Shown: piece by piece, positions 7,190-17,582 of the stretch | Layout: each line of letters begins with the position of its first letter | Position numbering within the stretch: the stretch's first letter is position 1 | Origin: Sphingobacteriales bacterium | Lineage (GTDB): Bacteria; Bacteroidota; Bacteroidia; Chitinophagales; Chitinophagaceae | Direction: 5' to 3' | Length of the DNA: 64,000 nucleotides | Assembly: GCA_016708305.1 (NCBI GenBank) | Contig: JADJGB010000008.1 | Span: 1,426,001-1,490,000 of the forward strand | The notes under the pieces: generated by a model | Told to the model about the DNA's origin: nothing | The model's database searches: none | What the model saw: the letters and a program-made list of their open reading frames with translations, nothing else | Program-made: the position numbers and the translations under genes

Positions 7190-9585
7190 TTATACCAAAG
7201 CAATTTTAAGTACTTCCTCCATCCAGGCCACATAATGAAACTTCAGGGTTTTAATAAAAGCAGCATTTACCTCTTCCACATCCTTCATGTTTTGAGAGCA
7301 AAGAATAATTTCCTTTAATCCCGCCCTTTTGCAGCCAATATTTTTCTTTAATGCCGCCAACAGGTAGCACTTGTCCGCGCAGGGTAATTTCGCCGGTCAT
7401 TGCAGGTAGGGTTTCCACGTTTTCCTGTAAGCACCGATGCAATTGAAGTCATCATGGTAATGCCGGCACTTGGCCCATCCTTAGGTGTTGCTCCTTCAGG
7501 CACGTGAATGTGAATATTTTTCTTTTGAAACATCGTGCTGTCAATCCCGTACTTGGCAGCATTGGACTTTAGATAGGACAGCGCAGTGGTAGCGCTTTCC
7601 TTCATCACATTGCCAAAATTGCCGGTGAGGCTAAGGTCTCCTTTTCCATCGCTCAGGATAGATTCGATAAACAGGATATCGCCTCCCACATAAGTCCATG
7701 CCAACCCAACGGCTACTCCCGGCTGATTCACGGTTTTATACAGGTCATTACTGTATTTGGCTTTGCCCAAAATCCTTTGCAGGTCATCGGCCGTCAAAGA
7801 AGCGCCAAGTGTTTCATTCATGACTATTTTCTTTGCCTGATTACGCATTATGGAGGCTAATTGCCGGTCTAATTCCCGCACACCACTTTCGCGGGTATAG
7901 TCTGTAATCAGTTTTTCTAATACTTTATCACTTATCCTAAAACTGTTTTTGGGTAATCCGTGCAGTTCTTTTTGCTTCGGAATCAGGTGCCTTTTGGCAA
8001 TTTCTATTTTTTCTTCAATAGCATATCCGTTCAGGTAAATGATTTCCAGCCTGTCTCTCAATGCCGGCTGAATGCCCTGAAGTGTGTTGGCTGTGGCAAT
8101 AAATAGTACTTTGCTCAGGTCGTACTCCAGTTCCAGATAGTTGTCGTAAAAAGTGTTGTTTTGCTCGGGGTCCAGTACTTCCAACAAAGCGCTGCTGGGG
8201 TCGCCCCGGTGATTGCTGTCCACCTTGTCTATTTCGTCCAAAACAATAACAGGATTGCTGCTTTTTACTTTGCGAAGCGATTGCAATATTCTGCCCGGCA
8301 TAGCGCCGATATAGGTTTTTCTGTGTCCGCGAATTTCACTTTCGTCATGTATGCCTCCCAGGCTCAACCGCACATATTTGCGCCCGATACCGCCTGCAAT
8401 ACTTTTTCCCAGAGAAGTTTTACCAATGCCGGGAGGCCCCACAAAACAAAGAATCGGGCTTTTCATGTCGCCTTTCAGTTTGAGCACTGCCAGGTATTCC
8501 AATATTCTTTCCTTTATTTTATCCATGCCATAATGGTCATGGTCAAGGGTTTTTTGGGCATCAGTCAGGTCGTAATGATCTTTTGTATATTCCTGCCAGG
8601 GAAGGTCCAGCATGAAATCCACATGATTGTAAACCACCGAATAATCAGGTGTGCTCGGGTGCATCCTTTCAAGTTTTTCGATAGATTTTTTAAAGGCTTC
8701 TTTAGTAGCTTCCGGCCATTTTTTTACTTCTGCTTTTTTTTGCAATTCTTTGATTTCCTGAGTGTTATTATCCCCACCCAGTTCTTCTTTAATACTTTTA
8801 AGTTGTTGCTGAAGAAAATACTCGCGCTGCTGTTTATCTAATTCGGTGCGGGTTTTATTGGTAACCTTGTTTTTCAGTTCTACAAACTGAAGTTCTTTTT
8901 GCAATAGCTGCATCAGTTCCACCGCTCTCTCTCTGATGTCAGAGACTTCCAGCAGGCGTTGTTTTTCCTGAACTGTTGTATTCAGGTTGCTGCTTACAAA
9001 ATGTATCAAAAATGAAGGACGTTCAATGTTTTTTAGGATGAGCGCTGCTTCGGCAGGCAGATTGGGCGATTGCTGAATAATATTGGAGGCCAGATCCTTA
9101 ATATTAGATATATGTGCTTCAAAATCAGTGTCTTTTGGTTCCGGGCTGTCCTCAATCCTTTTTGTATTTGCCTTAAAATAGGGGTTTTCGGTAGTGATTC
9201 TTTCAATTAAGCACTTGCTTTTACCCTGAATAATAACTGTTGTGCTGCCATCCGGCATTTTAATACTTTTGATGATTCGGGCAATAGTACCTATTTTTTG
9301 CAGGTCGTCAATCATGGGTTCTTCCACAGCGCTGTCTTTTTGTGCCACCACACAAATCAGTTTATCACCTTTGTAAGAATCATTTACTGCCTGTATGCTT
9401 TTGTCCCGGCCTACAGTTATGGGTAGTACCACACCTGGAAATAATACGGTATTTCTTAGTGGCAACACGGCTATTTCATTGGGAACCACAATATTATCCT
9501 CATCCCCCTCATCTTCATTTAGTGGGATGATAGGCATAAAATCCATTTCGTCCTCTGGACTCAAAAACGCTTTCTCAAAATTCAT
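7190..9585 (-). CDS. lon: ATP-dependent protease Lon (frameshifted near the C-terminus)
   Basis: A full-length Lon of about 795 residues. The N-terminal substrate-binding domain (LPLRNTVLFPGVVLPI) is followed by a coiled-coil helper region, then AAA+ Walker A GPPGIGKTS and Walker B VIVLDEIDK. The protease domain has the catalytic Ser in PKDGPSAGITM and the catalytic Lys in PVGGIKEK. Single-base losses near 7430 and 7350, and probably another near 7335, break the last 90 codons. Restoring them gives a normal C-terminus ending MEEVLKIALV at TAA 7190. ATG 9585 is used and an upstream TTG at 9591 is rejected. Lon degrades misfolded and regulatory proteins in the cytosol. Confidence 0.93.
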
Positions 9586-9752
9586 ACACAATATTTATAC
9601 AAGACAAACTGTCACCAGATTGCCTAATAATCATTTTTTTTAGGTCAATACTGTTTTGGCAATATTAATGCCATTGCTCCAAAAACGGTAAGAATGGCTT
9701 AAAAAAGATTCTTTTTGACAAAACTGGATTGCTTTTTTGGCTTTTTTACCGC

Positions 9753-9784
9753 AAAAAAGCCTCCCTAAGGTTTTTTAGGAGGCT
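9753..9784 (-). terminator. Rho-independent terminator after the beta-barrel gene
   Basis: On the minus strand AGCCTCCTAA and TTAGGGAGGCT form a long stem followed by TTTTTT. It lies 22 bp beyond the stop of the outer-membrane protein gene. Confidence 0.88.
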
Positions 9785-9805
9785 GATAACAAATTTGGAA
9801 TTATA

Positions 9806-10402
9806 TTAAAAACCCAAACCCACCGTAAGTTGCATTTCTTGTTTTTTCCATTTTTCCTGATTGTTAATCTGATTAATATTATCGAGACCTACAAGATATC
9901 TTGCCGAAAGACGGAATATGCTTGCTTTAATTTTTAATCCGGCAGCGAGAGAAAAATCCCCTTTTTTAAAGGCATTTTCTCCGTTTTTAAAGATAGATTC
10001 ATTCGAGTTTAATAAAATACTGTACTGTGGACCGGCCTGAAGGTGCAAAGGGCCTGCCAGTTTAATGTCAGCCAAAATGGGGATAGACAAATAGTTCAGC
10101 TTGGCTTTCGCCTGACTTGTGTTAAAAATGTTTGGGTCAACATTAGTGGCCAAAGAGGTGGAAGCCTGATTAAAAAGTACTTCCGGTGTGATGCCAAAGC
10201 GTTTTCCAAATTTCAGCTCAATAAAACCGCCCACCAGGTAATTATACTGAAATTCTTTAGCCATACTTTTACCATCAATTTTGGTGGCATTTAAGCCGGC
10301 TTTAATGCCCGGATGCACCTGAGCAAAAATGGCTCCTGAAATTAACAGGAAACTTACTAAGAACAAGAGGTTTACGGATTTCATAAAATTTGATTTTTTC
10401 AA
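9806..10402 (-). CDS. Porin-family outer-membrane beta-barrel protein
   Basis: A 198-residue protein with a signal peptide (hydrophobic region ending AIFAQ). It then shows alternating strands typical of the small 8-stranded OMP_b-brl_2 type barrels of Bacteroidota: GIKAGLNATKIDG, GFIELKFGKRFGITPEVLF, LNYLSIPILADIKL, and a terminal strand ending in Phe (LTVGLGF). The C-terminal aromatic residue fits recognition by the BAM complex. Its ligand or role is unknown; it is most likely a structural or adhesion-type barrel. It is followed by a strong terminator and is probably monocistronic. Confidence 0.85.
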   Translation of the reverse strand: MKKSNFMKSVNLLFLVSFLLISGAIFAQVHPGIKAGLNATKIDGKSMAKEFQYNYLVGGFIELKFGKRFGITPEVLFNQASTSLATNVDPNIFNTSQAKAKLNYLSIPILADIKLAGPLHLQAGPQYSILLNSNESIFKNGENAFKKGDFSLAAGLKIKASIFRLSARYLVGLDNINQINNQEKWKKQEMQLTVGLGF

Positions 10403-10423
10403 ATATAATCAATAAATAATTAA

Positions 10424-11680
10424 TCATACCAATTCAATAACTGTAATTTCAGGTAAAATACCCACCCTGCCTGGAAATCCAATAAAGCCATATCCGCGAT
10501 TGACATACAGCTTTTGATTCTTCGCCATGTACAATCCAGCCCAGTGTTTATATAGGTATTGTGCAGCGCTCCACCTGAATCCCGGAATTTCTACACCAAA
10601 TTGCATGCCATGTGTATGGCCGCTAAGGGTAAGGTCTATTTGTGAGTAGTGGGTAATCACTTCTTTATCCCAATGGGAGGGGTCGTGGCTCATTAGAATG
10701 GTGAAGGGGTATTTTTCGGCTCCCTCCATTGCCTTCTCAAGATTGCCATAGCTGTGAAAGCGTGATTTACCGCTTATATTTTGCACTCCGATTAGTCCAA
10801 TGGAAGCTCCACCTTTTTCAATAGGGAAATTTTCATCCAGTAATAAGTGCCAGTTCATTTGTGCATGAATTGATTTAAGCTTTTCGAGATTTGCCAGTTT
10901 TGCTTCAGGGCTTTCCCAATGCATATAATCGCCATAGTCATGATTACCCAAAATCGAAAATACACCGAAAGGCGCTTTCAATCTTGAAAAACATCGGTGT
11001 AATTCTCCATTTCATCTGATTGATTATTAACAAGATCGCCGGTAAACAGAATCAGATCGGGGTTTTCATTGAGTATTTTATCTACTCCCCGATTAACTGC
11101 TGCCTTATTACTGAAACTGCCACTGTGAATATCCGAAATCTGAACAATTTTAAAATCCTTGAAAGAATGAGGTAGATTATCAAAAGCCAGTTTTACTCTT
11201 CTAACCTGATAATTATATTTGTTGCCAAGTCCATTTATAAATGTGCCGAAAAGGCTGCCGCCTGCGACTATACCCATCCAGGTAAGAAATGCAGAGCGAG
11301 TAATACCGCTGTTTTCAGCGCGGGAGAATTCTCCTACCTCACTTCCTGCCATTGAAAACAATTTTCCGGCGATCCATTGAACGCCTCTTCTTAAATCATC
11401 AACTAAGAAAAACACTAATGCAAGGATTTTGGCAAAAAACAAGGCGGCTATCAGTGCAAAAATTGTACTGCGTACCAGATTGGTTTTTGGGGAAATTGAA
11501 ATAAGGTAATAATATCAGAATAACAACTGCCGAAACCGAAACTGTTAAGTAGCTAATTGTAAAGATCGTTTTTGAACGTTGAGAAGAATCGTGAAATAGA
11601 GATTTTATGGCAAAAAAGACATATATGTCAGCCAAAATCATAATGCCAATAATAATCCACCAAACCAAAGAATTGCGCAT
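10424..11680 (-). CDS. Membrane-anchored metallophosphoesterase (two frameshifts)
   Basis: Three overlapping reading frames join into one protein of about 415 residues. The N-terminus has about three to four membrane helices. A calcineurin-type phosphoesterase follows with metal-binding motifs in order: ISDIHSG, FTGDLVNN, LGNHDYGD, MSHDPSHW and LSGHTHGMQFG. The layout resembles YkuE/YaeI-type enzymes that act on lipid or nucleotide phosphates at the membrane. The shifts lie near 10980 and 11440. The first joins TDVFQD to LKAPFGVFSILGNHDYG. Correcting both leaves the catalytic set complete. The substrate is unknown. Confidence 0.83.
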
Positions 11681-11772
11681 GTCTTTTTACATTTATTTTG
11701 CCCAAAACTAAGTAAATGGCAACAAATTGTCCACTTTGGGTTATTTAGTTCTTTTTAAGTAACAGAATATTT

Positions 11773-11813
11773 TACATTTGCTTAATTAACAAAAACCTGC
11801 TTACTTAGTTTTG
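11773..11813 (+). promoter_or_regulatory. Two candidate -7 boxes upstream of parA
   Basis: TACATTTG (11773-11780) and TAGTTTTG (11806-11813) both match TAnnTTTG. The second lies 28 bp before the parA ATG. Neither has an ideal -33 TTTG, so one or both may be used. Confidence 0.5.
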
Positions 11814-11841
11814 CAGAATTTTAAGAATTTTTAATTAGAGT

Positions 11842-12642
11842 ATGGCTAAAATTATCGGTGTAGCAAACCAAAAAGGTGGTGTGGGCAAAACAACGACTGC
11901 CATCAATCTGGCAGCCAGTTTTGCAGTGCTTGAGTTTAAAACATTGCTGGTGGATGCCGATTCCCAGGCTAACAGTACCACCGGCGTTGGTTTTGACTTG
12001 CATAATGTTATTCACAGTTTATATGACTGTATGGCAAATCAGGCTAAGGCTAGGGAGGTTTTGCTGAAAACTGAAATACCTAATCTGGATTTGATTCCTT
12101 CTCATATTGATTTGGTAGGTGCTGAGATTGAAATGATTAATTACCCCCACAGGGAAATGGTGCTGAAGGAAATTCTGGTAGCGGTAAAGGATGATTATGA
12201 CCTGATTGTGATTGATTGTTCACCCTCACTGGGACTGATAACCGTCAATGCCCTAACTGCTTCCGACTCAGTGTTGATACCGGTACAATGTGAATTTTTT
12301 GCATTGGAGGGGTTGGGGAAATTGCTAAATACGGTTAAAATAGTTCAAAATCGCCTGAATACCGAATTGCAGATAGAAGGAATTTTGATGACGATGTATG
12401 ACTCCAGACTAAGGTTATGCAATCAGGTAGTGAGCGAAGTGCGACGCCATTTTGAAGAGATTGTATTTGATACGATTATCCATAGAAATTCAAAATTGAG
12501 CGAAGCGCCCAGTTTTGGCAAACCGGTTATACTGTATGATGCCAATAGTAAAGGGGCGATGAATTATTTAAACCTTGCAAAAGAAATTTTACAAAAAAAT
12601 GATATGACCAAAATGCCGAATGACGAAAAGATTTTTGAGTAA
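11842..12642 (+). CDS. parA: Chromosome-partitioning ATPase ParA/Soj
   Basis: A 266-residue P-loop ATPase with the deviant Walker A motif NQKGGVGKTTTAINLA, Walker A' (LLVDADSQAN) and Walker B-like LIVIDCSPSLGL. It binds DNA non-specifically when ATP-bound and drives segregation of ParB-parS complexes. It lacks the N-terminal helix-turn-helix of plasmid type Ia ParA, so it is the chromosomal Soj-like form. parB lies about 110 bp downstream. I searched by eye for a parS palindrome around CACGTG in this locus and saw none. Confidence 0.95.
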   Translation: MAKIIGVANQKGGVGKTTTAINLAASFAVLEFKTLLVDADSQANSTTGVGFDLHNVIHSLYDCMANQAKAREVLLKTEIPNLDLIPSHIDLVGAEIEMINYPHREMVLKEILVAVKDDYDLIVIDCSPSLGLITVNALTASDSVLIPVQCEFFALEGLGKLLNTVKIVQNRLNTELQIEGILMTMYDSRLRLCNQVVSEVRRHFEEIVFDTIIHRNSKLSEAPSFGKPVILYDANSKGAMNYLNLAKEILQKNDMTKMPNDEKIFE

Positions 12643-12714
12643 AATAGAGTTTTTAAAACAAAAAATTTTAGAAAGGATTGATAAGGTAGGAGAGAATGAA
12701 AAATAAGCAATGTT

Positions 12715-12742
12715 TAATCTGCAATCTGTAATCTGTAATCTA
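12715..12742 (+). repeat. Four tandem 7-bp repeats upstream of parB
   Basis: The heptads read TAATCTG, CAATCTG, TAATCTG, TAATCTA and end 8 bp before the parB ATG (12751). A near-copy of the same heptad type lies just upstream of the acyl-CoA dehydrogenase gene at 56432-56459. Confidence 0.75.
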
Positions 12743-12750
12743 TAATTAAT

Positions 12751-13668
12751 ATGGCCACCCAAAAACAAAATAAAGATGCATTAGGAAAAGGGATTCGTTC
12801 TCTTTTGGGCAATATTGATGCTGAATCGAAAAGCGGTACCGGTGAATTGAAGCGTACCGTGATAGAAAGCGTAACCAATATCTCCAGAATACCCATTGCC
12901 GAGGTAGAAACGAATCCTAAGCAACCTCGCCGCGACTTTGATGAGCAGGCTTTGAATGAGTTGGCACAGTCTATCAAGATGCATGATATCATTCAGCCGA
13001 TAACAGTGGTAAAAATGGCTAACGGAAAATACCGGCTGATTTCAGGTGAACGTCGTTTGCGGGCATCCAAAATAGCAGGTCTTACCGATGTGCCGGCATA
13101 TATCCGTCAGGCAAACGACAATCAGTTGCTGGAGTTGGCACTGCTCGAAAATCTGCAACGAGAGGACCTGAACGCTATGGAAATTGCTCTAAGCTACAAA
13201 AGAATGATGGACGAGCTGGAATATACCCAGGATCAGGTAGCCGAGCGAATGGGTAAAGACAGAAGCACAGTTTCTAATTTTATCAGACTGCTAAAGCTGC
13301 CGCCAGATATTCAAATGGCTGTAAGAAAAGATGAAATTTCTATGGGGCATGCCCGAGCGTTGGTAAATGTGGATACTGTTGAAAGGCAACTTTACCTGTT
13401 TAAAGAAATAAGGCAGAGAGACCTTTCGGTAAGACAAACCGAAACCCTGGTAAGAAACCTGTATAAGGAAAATGGAGCTGCCAAAAAAGCTGTAAAAAAA
13501 GGCCTGCCTCAGGTCTATCAAAGGATAGAAGATAAACTGGCCTCTCAGTTTGAAACCCGTGTAAAAATGAAACATAGCACCAATGGCAGTGGACAAATCA
13601 CTTTTGATTATTATTCTCTGGAAGAACTTAACAAATTGCTTCAAAGTTTTAACGTAGCAATAGATTAA
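12751..13668 (+). CDS. parB: Chromosome-partitioning protein ParB
   Basis: A 305-residue ParB. The N-terminal ALGKGIRSLLG segment is the part that in homologues stimulates ParA. It is followed by the CTPase/ParB-N domain with NPKQPRRDFD and the signature SGERRLRASKIAG (GERRxRA). The central helix-turn-helix contains TQDQVAERMGKDRSTVSNFIRLLKLP, and the C-terminal dimerisation region is intact. It binds parS and slides as a CTP clamp in the family. It is cotranscribed or closely spaced with parA, and DUF5683 and dapB follow, a gene order common in Bacteroidota. Confidence 0.96.
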   Translation: MATQKQNKDALGKGIRSLLGNIDAESKSGTGELKRTVIESVTNISRIPIAEVETNPKQPRRDFDEQALNELAQSIKMHDIIQPITVVKMANGKYRLISGERRLRASKIAGLTDVPAYIRQANDNQLLELALLENLQREDLNAMEIALSYKRMMDELEYTQDQVAERMGKDRSTVSNFIRLLKLPPDIQMAVRKDEISMGHARALVNVDTVERQLYLFKEIRQRDLSVRQTETLVRNLYKENGAAKKAVKKGLPQVYQRIEDKLASQFETRVKMKHSTNGSGQITFDYYSLEELNKLLQSFNVAID

Positions 13669-13687
13669 TAAATCCTTTATTTGCAGT

Positions 13688-14397
13688 ATGGCAACAATTC
13701 AGAAGCTATTTTTATTCCTATTTATTAATCTTTTACAATCAATTTTGGTTTTGCCCAAAAAAAGGATACTGCCATAGCGAAGCAGGCCGCAGATACCATA
13801 ATTGATGCGGCAAAAATAATTGAGACGTACCCGATAAATTCTGATAGCCTTCAAAATATGGTAAAAGCATCTGCTCAGGTTGAAAAAAAGGGAAAAGAAA
13901 AAAATGATACCGCTTCCCTGTGGTTTCCCAATCCCAGAGTAGCGTCCATCCGCTCTGCCATCATTCCGGGTTGGGGGCAGGTATATAATGGAAAAATCTG
14001 GAAAGTGCCTATTGTTTATGCCGCACTGGGTGTTACCGGCTGGTACTTTCTCAGTAATCGTACCTACTATAAGCAATTAAGGTTGGGCGCTGTAGTGGGC
14101 ACCCAAATCATAGAAAAGAAAAGACCTAAAGACAGTACGGATTATCATAAAATAAAAGATGAAAATGTAAAGCTGGCTATTGATAGGGGAAGGTTGCAGG
14201 AAGTGAGGTATTACCGCGACAGGGTGAGGCGCGAGCTGGATTATGCCGTATTGTATTTTGCCATTGCCTGGGCTTTAAATGTGGTAGAAGCCAGTGTGGA
14301 TGCACATTTGCAAAGCTTTGACATTTCGCCTAATCTGAGTTTCAATATAGAGCGGGATACAGTGAGCTGGCTAAAACGAGCGGGATCAGTCTGGTGA
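13688..14397 (+). CDS. DUF5683 membrane protein (frameshift in signal region)
   Basis: ATG 13688 opens a hydrophobic leader (MATIQKLFLFLFINLL). A one-base shift near 13745 then leads into FAQKKDTAIAKQAADT. The conserved DUF5683 core starts near NPRVASIRSAIIPGWGQVYN, with the typical PGWGQ-YNG motif, a membrane helix (VPIVYAALGVTGWYFL) and a C-terminal helix around YFAIAWALNVVEASVDAHL. Function is unknown, but this family is regularly encoded between parB and dapB in Bacteroidota. It is probably an envelope protein with a cleaved signal and two membrane segments. Confidence 0.8.
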
Positions 14398-14428
14398 TGA
14401 GGTTTAAATAAAAGAAAAAATAATTAAG

Positions 14429-15145
14429 ATGAAAATAGCATTAATCGGATATGGAAAAATGGGTAAAGCGATTGAAGAAATTGCCCTTCAGAGAAACCAT
14501 GAAATTGTATTAAAAATTGATATTAACAATATTGACGAGTTCTCAAAAGAAAACCTAAGCAAGGCTGATGCGGCTATCGAGTTTACAAGCCCACATACCG
14601 CATTCGACAATGTTACCAAGCTGCTTGAATTTGGAGTGCCGGTTGTAAGCGGTTCCACCGGTTGGTTCGACAGGCTGGATAAGGCAAGAGAATTATCTGA
14701 AAGCCTGAACGGTAGTATGCTTTGTGCCAGCAATTTTAGTGTAGGCGTAAATTTGTTTTTTGAGCTGAATAAGAAACTGGCTTATTTGATGCATCCTCAC
14801 CAAGAATACAATGTGACCTTGGAAGAAATTCATCATACAGAAAAAAAGGATGCTCCCAGTGGTACAGCCATTACCCTTGCCGAGCAAATCATGGAGGTTT
14901 ATACTGAAAAACTGAAATGGGTGAGTGATACTTCCCCTGCGGAAGACGAACTACTGATTATCAGTAAAAGAATTGATCCTGCGCCCGGCACCCATATCCT
15001 CACTTACGCTTCCGAAACTGATGATATTGCTATCACACATACCGCGCACAGTCGCAAAGGATTTGCACTTGGCGCTGTACTGGCGGCTGAATATATTTCA
15101 GATAAAAAAGGATGGTTCACAATGAAGGAAGTACTGGGTTTATAG
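14429..15145 (+). CDS. dapB: 4-hydroxy-tetrahydrodipicolinate reductase
   Basis: A 238-residue DapB, intact. The Rossmann motif GYGKMGKAI at the N-terminus binds NAD(P)H. The catalytic/substrate block is EEIHHTEKKDAPSGTA, where the His pair and Lys-Asp-Ala-Pro-Ser-Gly-Thr form the dipicolinate site. It catalyses the second committed step of lysine and meso-diaminopimelate synthesis, so it feeds peptidoglycan. It starts 31 bp after DUF5683 and probably belongs to the same transcript. The product is somewhat shorter than E. coli DapB, as is usual in Bacteroidota. Confidence 0.95.
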   Translation: MKIALIGYGKMGKAIEEIALQRNHEIVLKIDINNIDEFSKENLSKADAAIEFTSPHTAFDNVTKLLEFGVPVVSGSTGWFDRLDKARELSESLNGSMLCASNFSVGVNLFFELNKKLAYLMHPHQEYNVTLEEIHHTEKKDAPSGTAITLAEQIMEVYTEKLKWVSDTSPAEDELLIISKRIDPAPGTHILTYASETDDIAITHTAHSRKGFALGAVLAAEYISDKKGWFTMKEVLGL

Positions 15146-15296
15146 TGTCAGCCTGTAAATTGGTGGAATAATTGATTTTTTTGAATATTACCACGTAATA
15201 GCAGATAAAAAAAGTACTATCGGATAGAATATCGGAATAATACTTTCATATTTCTTTTACCCAATCACGGGTAATAAATTTTCTGAAAAAAGTCTG

Positions 15297-16684
15297 TTAA
15301 TGATGATGGTGCTGATGCTCTTCTACCATTTTGGTAAAATCTTCCACACTGATATCTTTATCTTCGGGTTTCACCTCATTTTCGGCCCATTCAAACAACT
15401 TTTGAGACTGGATACGGTTATAGCTGTCTTCAACAAACCGGCGATCCTTCATCATGCGCTCCACATAGTCGTTCACCCAGGGTTGGTCATCCATGTTCTG
15501 AATATTGCCGCCCATGTATCCCATTAGCTGTTGTTTTGCAAAAGCCTGAATTTCTTCAGGATCTACGCGAATGGATTGATCAACAACAATTTTATCGGAA
15601 ATCAAGGTCCATTTCAATTGGTTTAAAAAAGATGGCATATCTTTTTCAATCTGTTCATCCGTTTTAGCAGGTTGCCCGTCCTGTCCGCTTTGTACTTTCA
15701 GCCATTTTTTCAGAAATTCATCAGGAAAATTTACACTTGTATTGTCAATCAACTGATGAAACAACTGATCATGAATCTGATTGCGGCTTTGGGCAGCCCA
15801 ATGGTTTTGAATATCCTCTTTTATTTTTTTACTAAAATCGTCTTCTGTCTTTACATCTCCCGCAGGAAAAAGCTGATTGAAAAAGGTTTCATCCAGCTCA
15901 CGTTTTTCGTACTGCTGAATCATTGTGATTGCCAGCTCAAACTGTTTTTGCTTATTGGCTTCATTCTTAACATCTAAACCTAAATGCTGACCAACATATT
16001 CCAGTTCTTTCTCTGCAAAAGCATCTCCAAGTGTAATACTAATGGTATCGCCTTCTTTTTACCCATCAACTCCTTTCTCAGGTTTCTGTGAAATATTTTA
16101 CAGGAAAAGAATCATGTTTCATAATGCCGCCTTCTACTTTTTCGCCATCGGCTCCAATTCTGATAAAGTAACCGTCGAAGATATTCTTCATTATCTACCT
16201 CAGTTTTGGCGGTACGGTTAGCATATTGATTTTGAAGTTTTTCAATTTGCTCCTTCACCATTTCATCTGTAACATTGATATTGTAACCGGTGATTTTGAG
16301 TGAGTCCATTGCTGGAAGTTCAATTTCGGGTTTTAATCCCACTTCAAAATCAAAATTGTATTCGGCAGGATTGTTCACGTCTAATTTCGACATATCAGTA
16401 TCCATCGGTAATGGCTGTGCGAAAATTTCAATTTTTTCATTTTGCATATAATCAATCAGTTCTTTGTCAACTGACTTTAATACTTCATCCATAAAAAGGG
16501 ACTGGCCATACATTTTTTTAACCATTCCCTTTGGCACCATGCCAGGTCTGAAACCCGGAATATTGGCTTTTTTACTATATTCTTTTAATGCTTTTTCAAA
16601 TCCCGGCAGATAGTCTGCGGTATCTACTTTTACAGTAATTTTTTCGTGAAGTGTTCCTATGCTTTCTTTAGTAATTGTAGCCAT
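15297..16684 (-). CDS. tig: Trigger factor (frameshifted), native His-rich C-terminus
   Basis: The N-terminal ribosome-binding domain contains IPGFRPGMVPKGMVKKMYG, the conserved GFRxGKxP-type signature that docks on ribosomal protein L23. The middle and C-terminal chaperone arms follow, including YEKRELDETFFNQLFP. One or more shifts between 15925 and 16175 break the frame in the PPIase-like region. The protein ends VEEHQHHHH, a natural His cluster directly before the stop. It assists folding of nascent chains in the cytosol. Heptad repeats and a tRNA gene lie upstream. Confidence 0.88.
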
Positions 16685-16696
16685 AAAACGAATTAA

Positions 16697-16764
16697 GGTT
16701 TGAAATTAAAGGTTTGAAGTTAAGCGCCATCAGAGACAATAACCCTCAAACGTGTAACCTCAAA
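16697..16764. repeat. Tandem and inverted 7-bp repeats upstream of tig
   Basis: At 16697-16724 the phase is GGTTTGA, AATTAAA, GGTTTGA, AGTTAAG. At 16744-16764 it is CCTCAAA, CGTGTAA, CCTCAAA. The two tracts are inverted relative to each other (GGTTTGA versus TCAAACC), so the tig leader could form a long imperfect stem. Confidence 0.6.
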
Positions 16765-16777
16765 CCTTGTTTTTTTG

Positions 16778-16859
16778 TCCGGATGAAGGGACTCGAACCC
16801 CCACACCTTGCGGCATCAGATCCTAAGTCTGACGTGTCTACCAATTTCACCACATCCGG
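16778..16859 (-). tRNA. tRNA-Leu (anticodon TAG)
   Basis: On the minus strand the acceptor CCGGATG pairs with CATCCGG. T8-G9 and the D-arm GGTGAAATTGGTAGACAC follow, then the anticodon stem-loop TCAGA-CTTAGGA-TCTGA with anticodon TAG. A long class II variable arm and the T-loop GGTTCGAGTCC come next, ending in discriminator A. The 3' CCA is not encoded. The 82-nt length and long variable arm fit Leu. Confidence 0.95.
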
Positions 16860-16913
16860 AATTTATTTCCCCTTGTAATAATCCAAATAACCATCCAAAT
16901 TATGAAGGGGCAG

Positions 16914-16921
16914 CAAAGTTA
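16914..16921 (-). promoter_or_regulatory. Candidate -7 box for tRNA-Leu
   Basis: The minus strand reads TAACTTTG followed by C, matching TAnnTTTG, 55 bp upstream of the tRNA 5' end. Confidence 0.55.
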
Positions 16922-17107
16922 GGAGTTTTTTTTAATAAATGATAAACAAAAATTATCAGTAAATTCTATTTTAACCTGAACATATTGGGACTGATTTACA
17001 CAAATTTTAGTGCGGTCATATTTTTGAATAAAATCAGTAAAAGAATACTTGAGTATAACAATCCGTGTGTTTTGGTGTTATAATTTAATTTATTGGAACT
17101 CAATTTA

Positions 17108-17115
17108 TATATTTG
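17108..17115 (+). promoter_or_regulatory. Candidate -7 box for the rhodanese-TlpA pair
   Basis: TATATTTG matches TAnnTTTG and lies 29 bp before the ATG at 17144. No ideal -33 element is seen. Confidence 0.5.
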
Positions 17116-17143
17116 ACGCAGGTTATCTTAAAAATCATTGAAA

Positions 17144-17575
17144 ATGAAATACATATCCGTTTTAATTATTGCAATGCTGATATGGAGCAATGCAATTTCT
17201 GCACAGCAAAACCGTGACCCGTGGAGTATTGGCGAGCTCATGGAACCATCAGTTCTGGCTTCCCGAATCAGTCAGGCGAAGGCAAATAATATATTAATTA
17301 TGGCAGTAGGGCCCGATGCCCTCATCAAGGGTTCCATAGATATCGGTGATACTCATGAGCAATCTAAACTGAAAAAACTAAAAAATTATCTGAAAAATGT
17401 TCCAAAAGACAAAGAAGTAGTAATTTATTGTGGTTGTTGCCCTTTTGACAGATGCCCGAATGTGCGGCCTGCCTTTAGAGCACTCAAGGAAATGGGCTTC
17501 AAAAACTCTAAATTGCTTAATCTGCCAAAAAATATAAAAGCGAACTGGTTAGATAAAAATTATCCGTCAAACTGA
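17144..17575 (+). CDS. Secreted rhodanese-like protein with Cys-rich active loop
   Basis: A 143-residue protein starting at ATG 17144 with a signal peptide (hydrophobic core, cleavage near AISAQQ). The body fits a rhodanese-like fold, with KEVVIYCGCCPFDRCPN as the Cys-bearing loop and a following FRALKEMGF helix. Rhodanese domains transfer sulfane sulfur or act in periplasmic thiol chemistry. Here the loop contains four Cys (C-G-C-C and RC), unlike the single catalytic Cys of classic rhodanese. The next gene, a TlpA-like thioredoxin, begins 7 bp after the stop, so they are probably co-translated in the periplasm. Confidence 0.7.
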   Translation: MKYISVLIIAMLIWSNAISAQQNRDPWSIGELMEPSVLASRISQAKANNILIMAVGPDALIKGSIDIGDTHEQSKLKKLKNYLKNVPKDKEVVIYCGCCPFDRCPNVRPAFRALKEMGFKNSKLLNLPKNIKANWLDKNYPSN

Positions 17576-17582
17576 TAAATAA

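Noticed and set aside
7495..7510. CACGTG core that could suggest a parS site
   Set aside because: It lies inside the lon coding region and the flanks do not match the 14-16-bp parS palindrome. The rplM CACGTG near 3828 fails for the same reason.
8161..8841. 226-codon plus-strand open frame opposite lon
   Set aside because: It is antisense to conserved Lon domains, rich in Phe/His/Gln as expected for a shadow frame, and has no family resemblance.
15255..15280. Short inverted repeat TTACCC/GGGTAA after dapB and tig as a terminator
   Set aside because: Only six base pairs and no proper T-run; too weak to claim.
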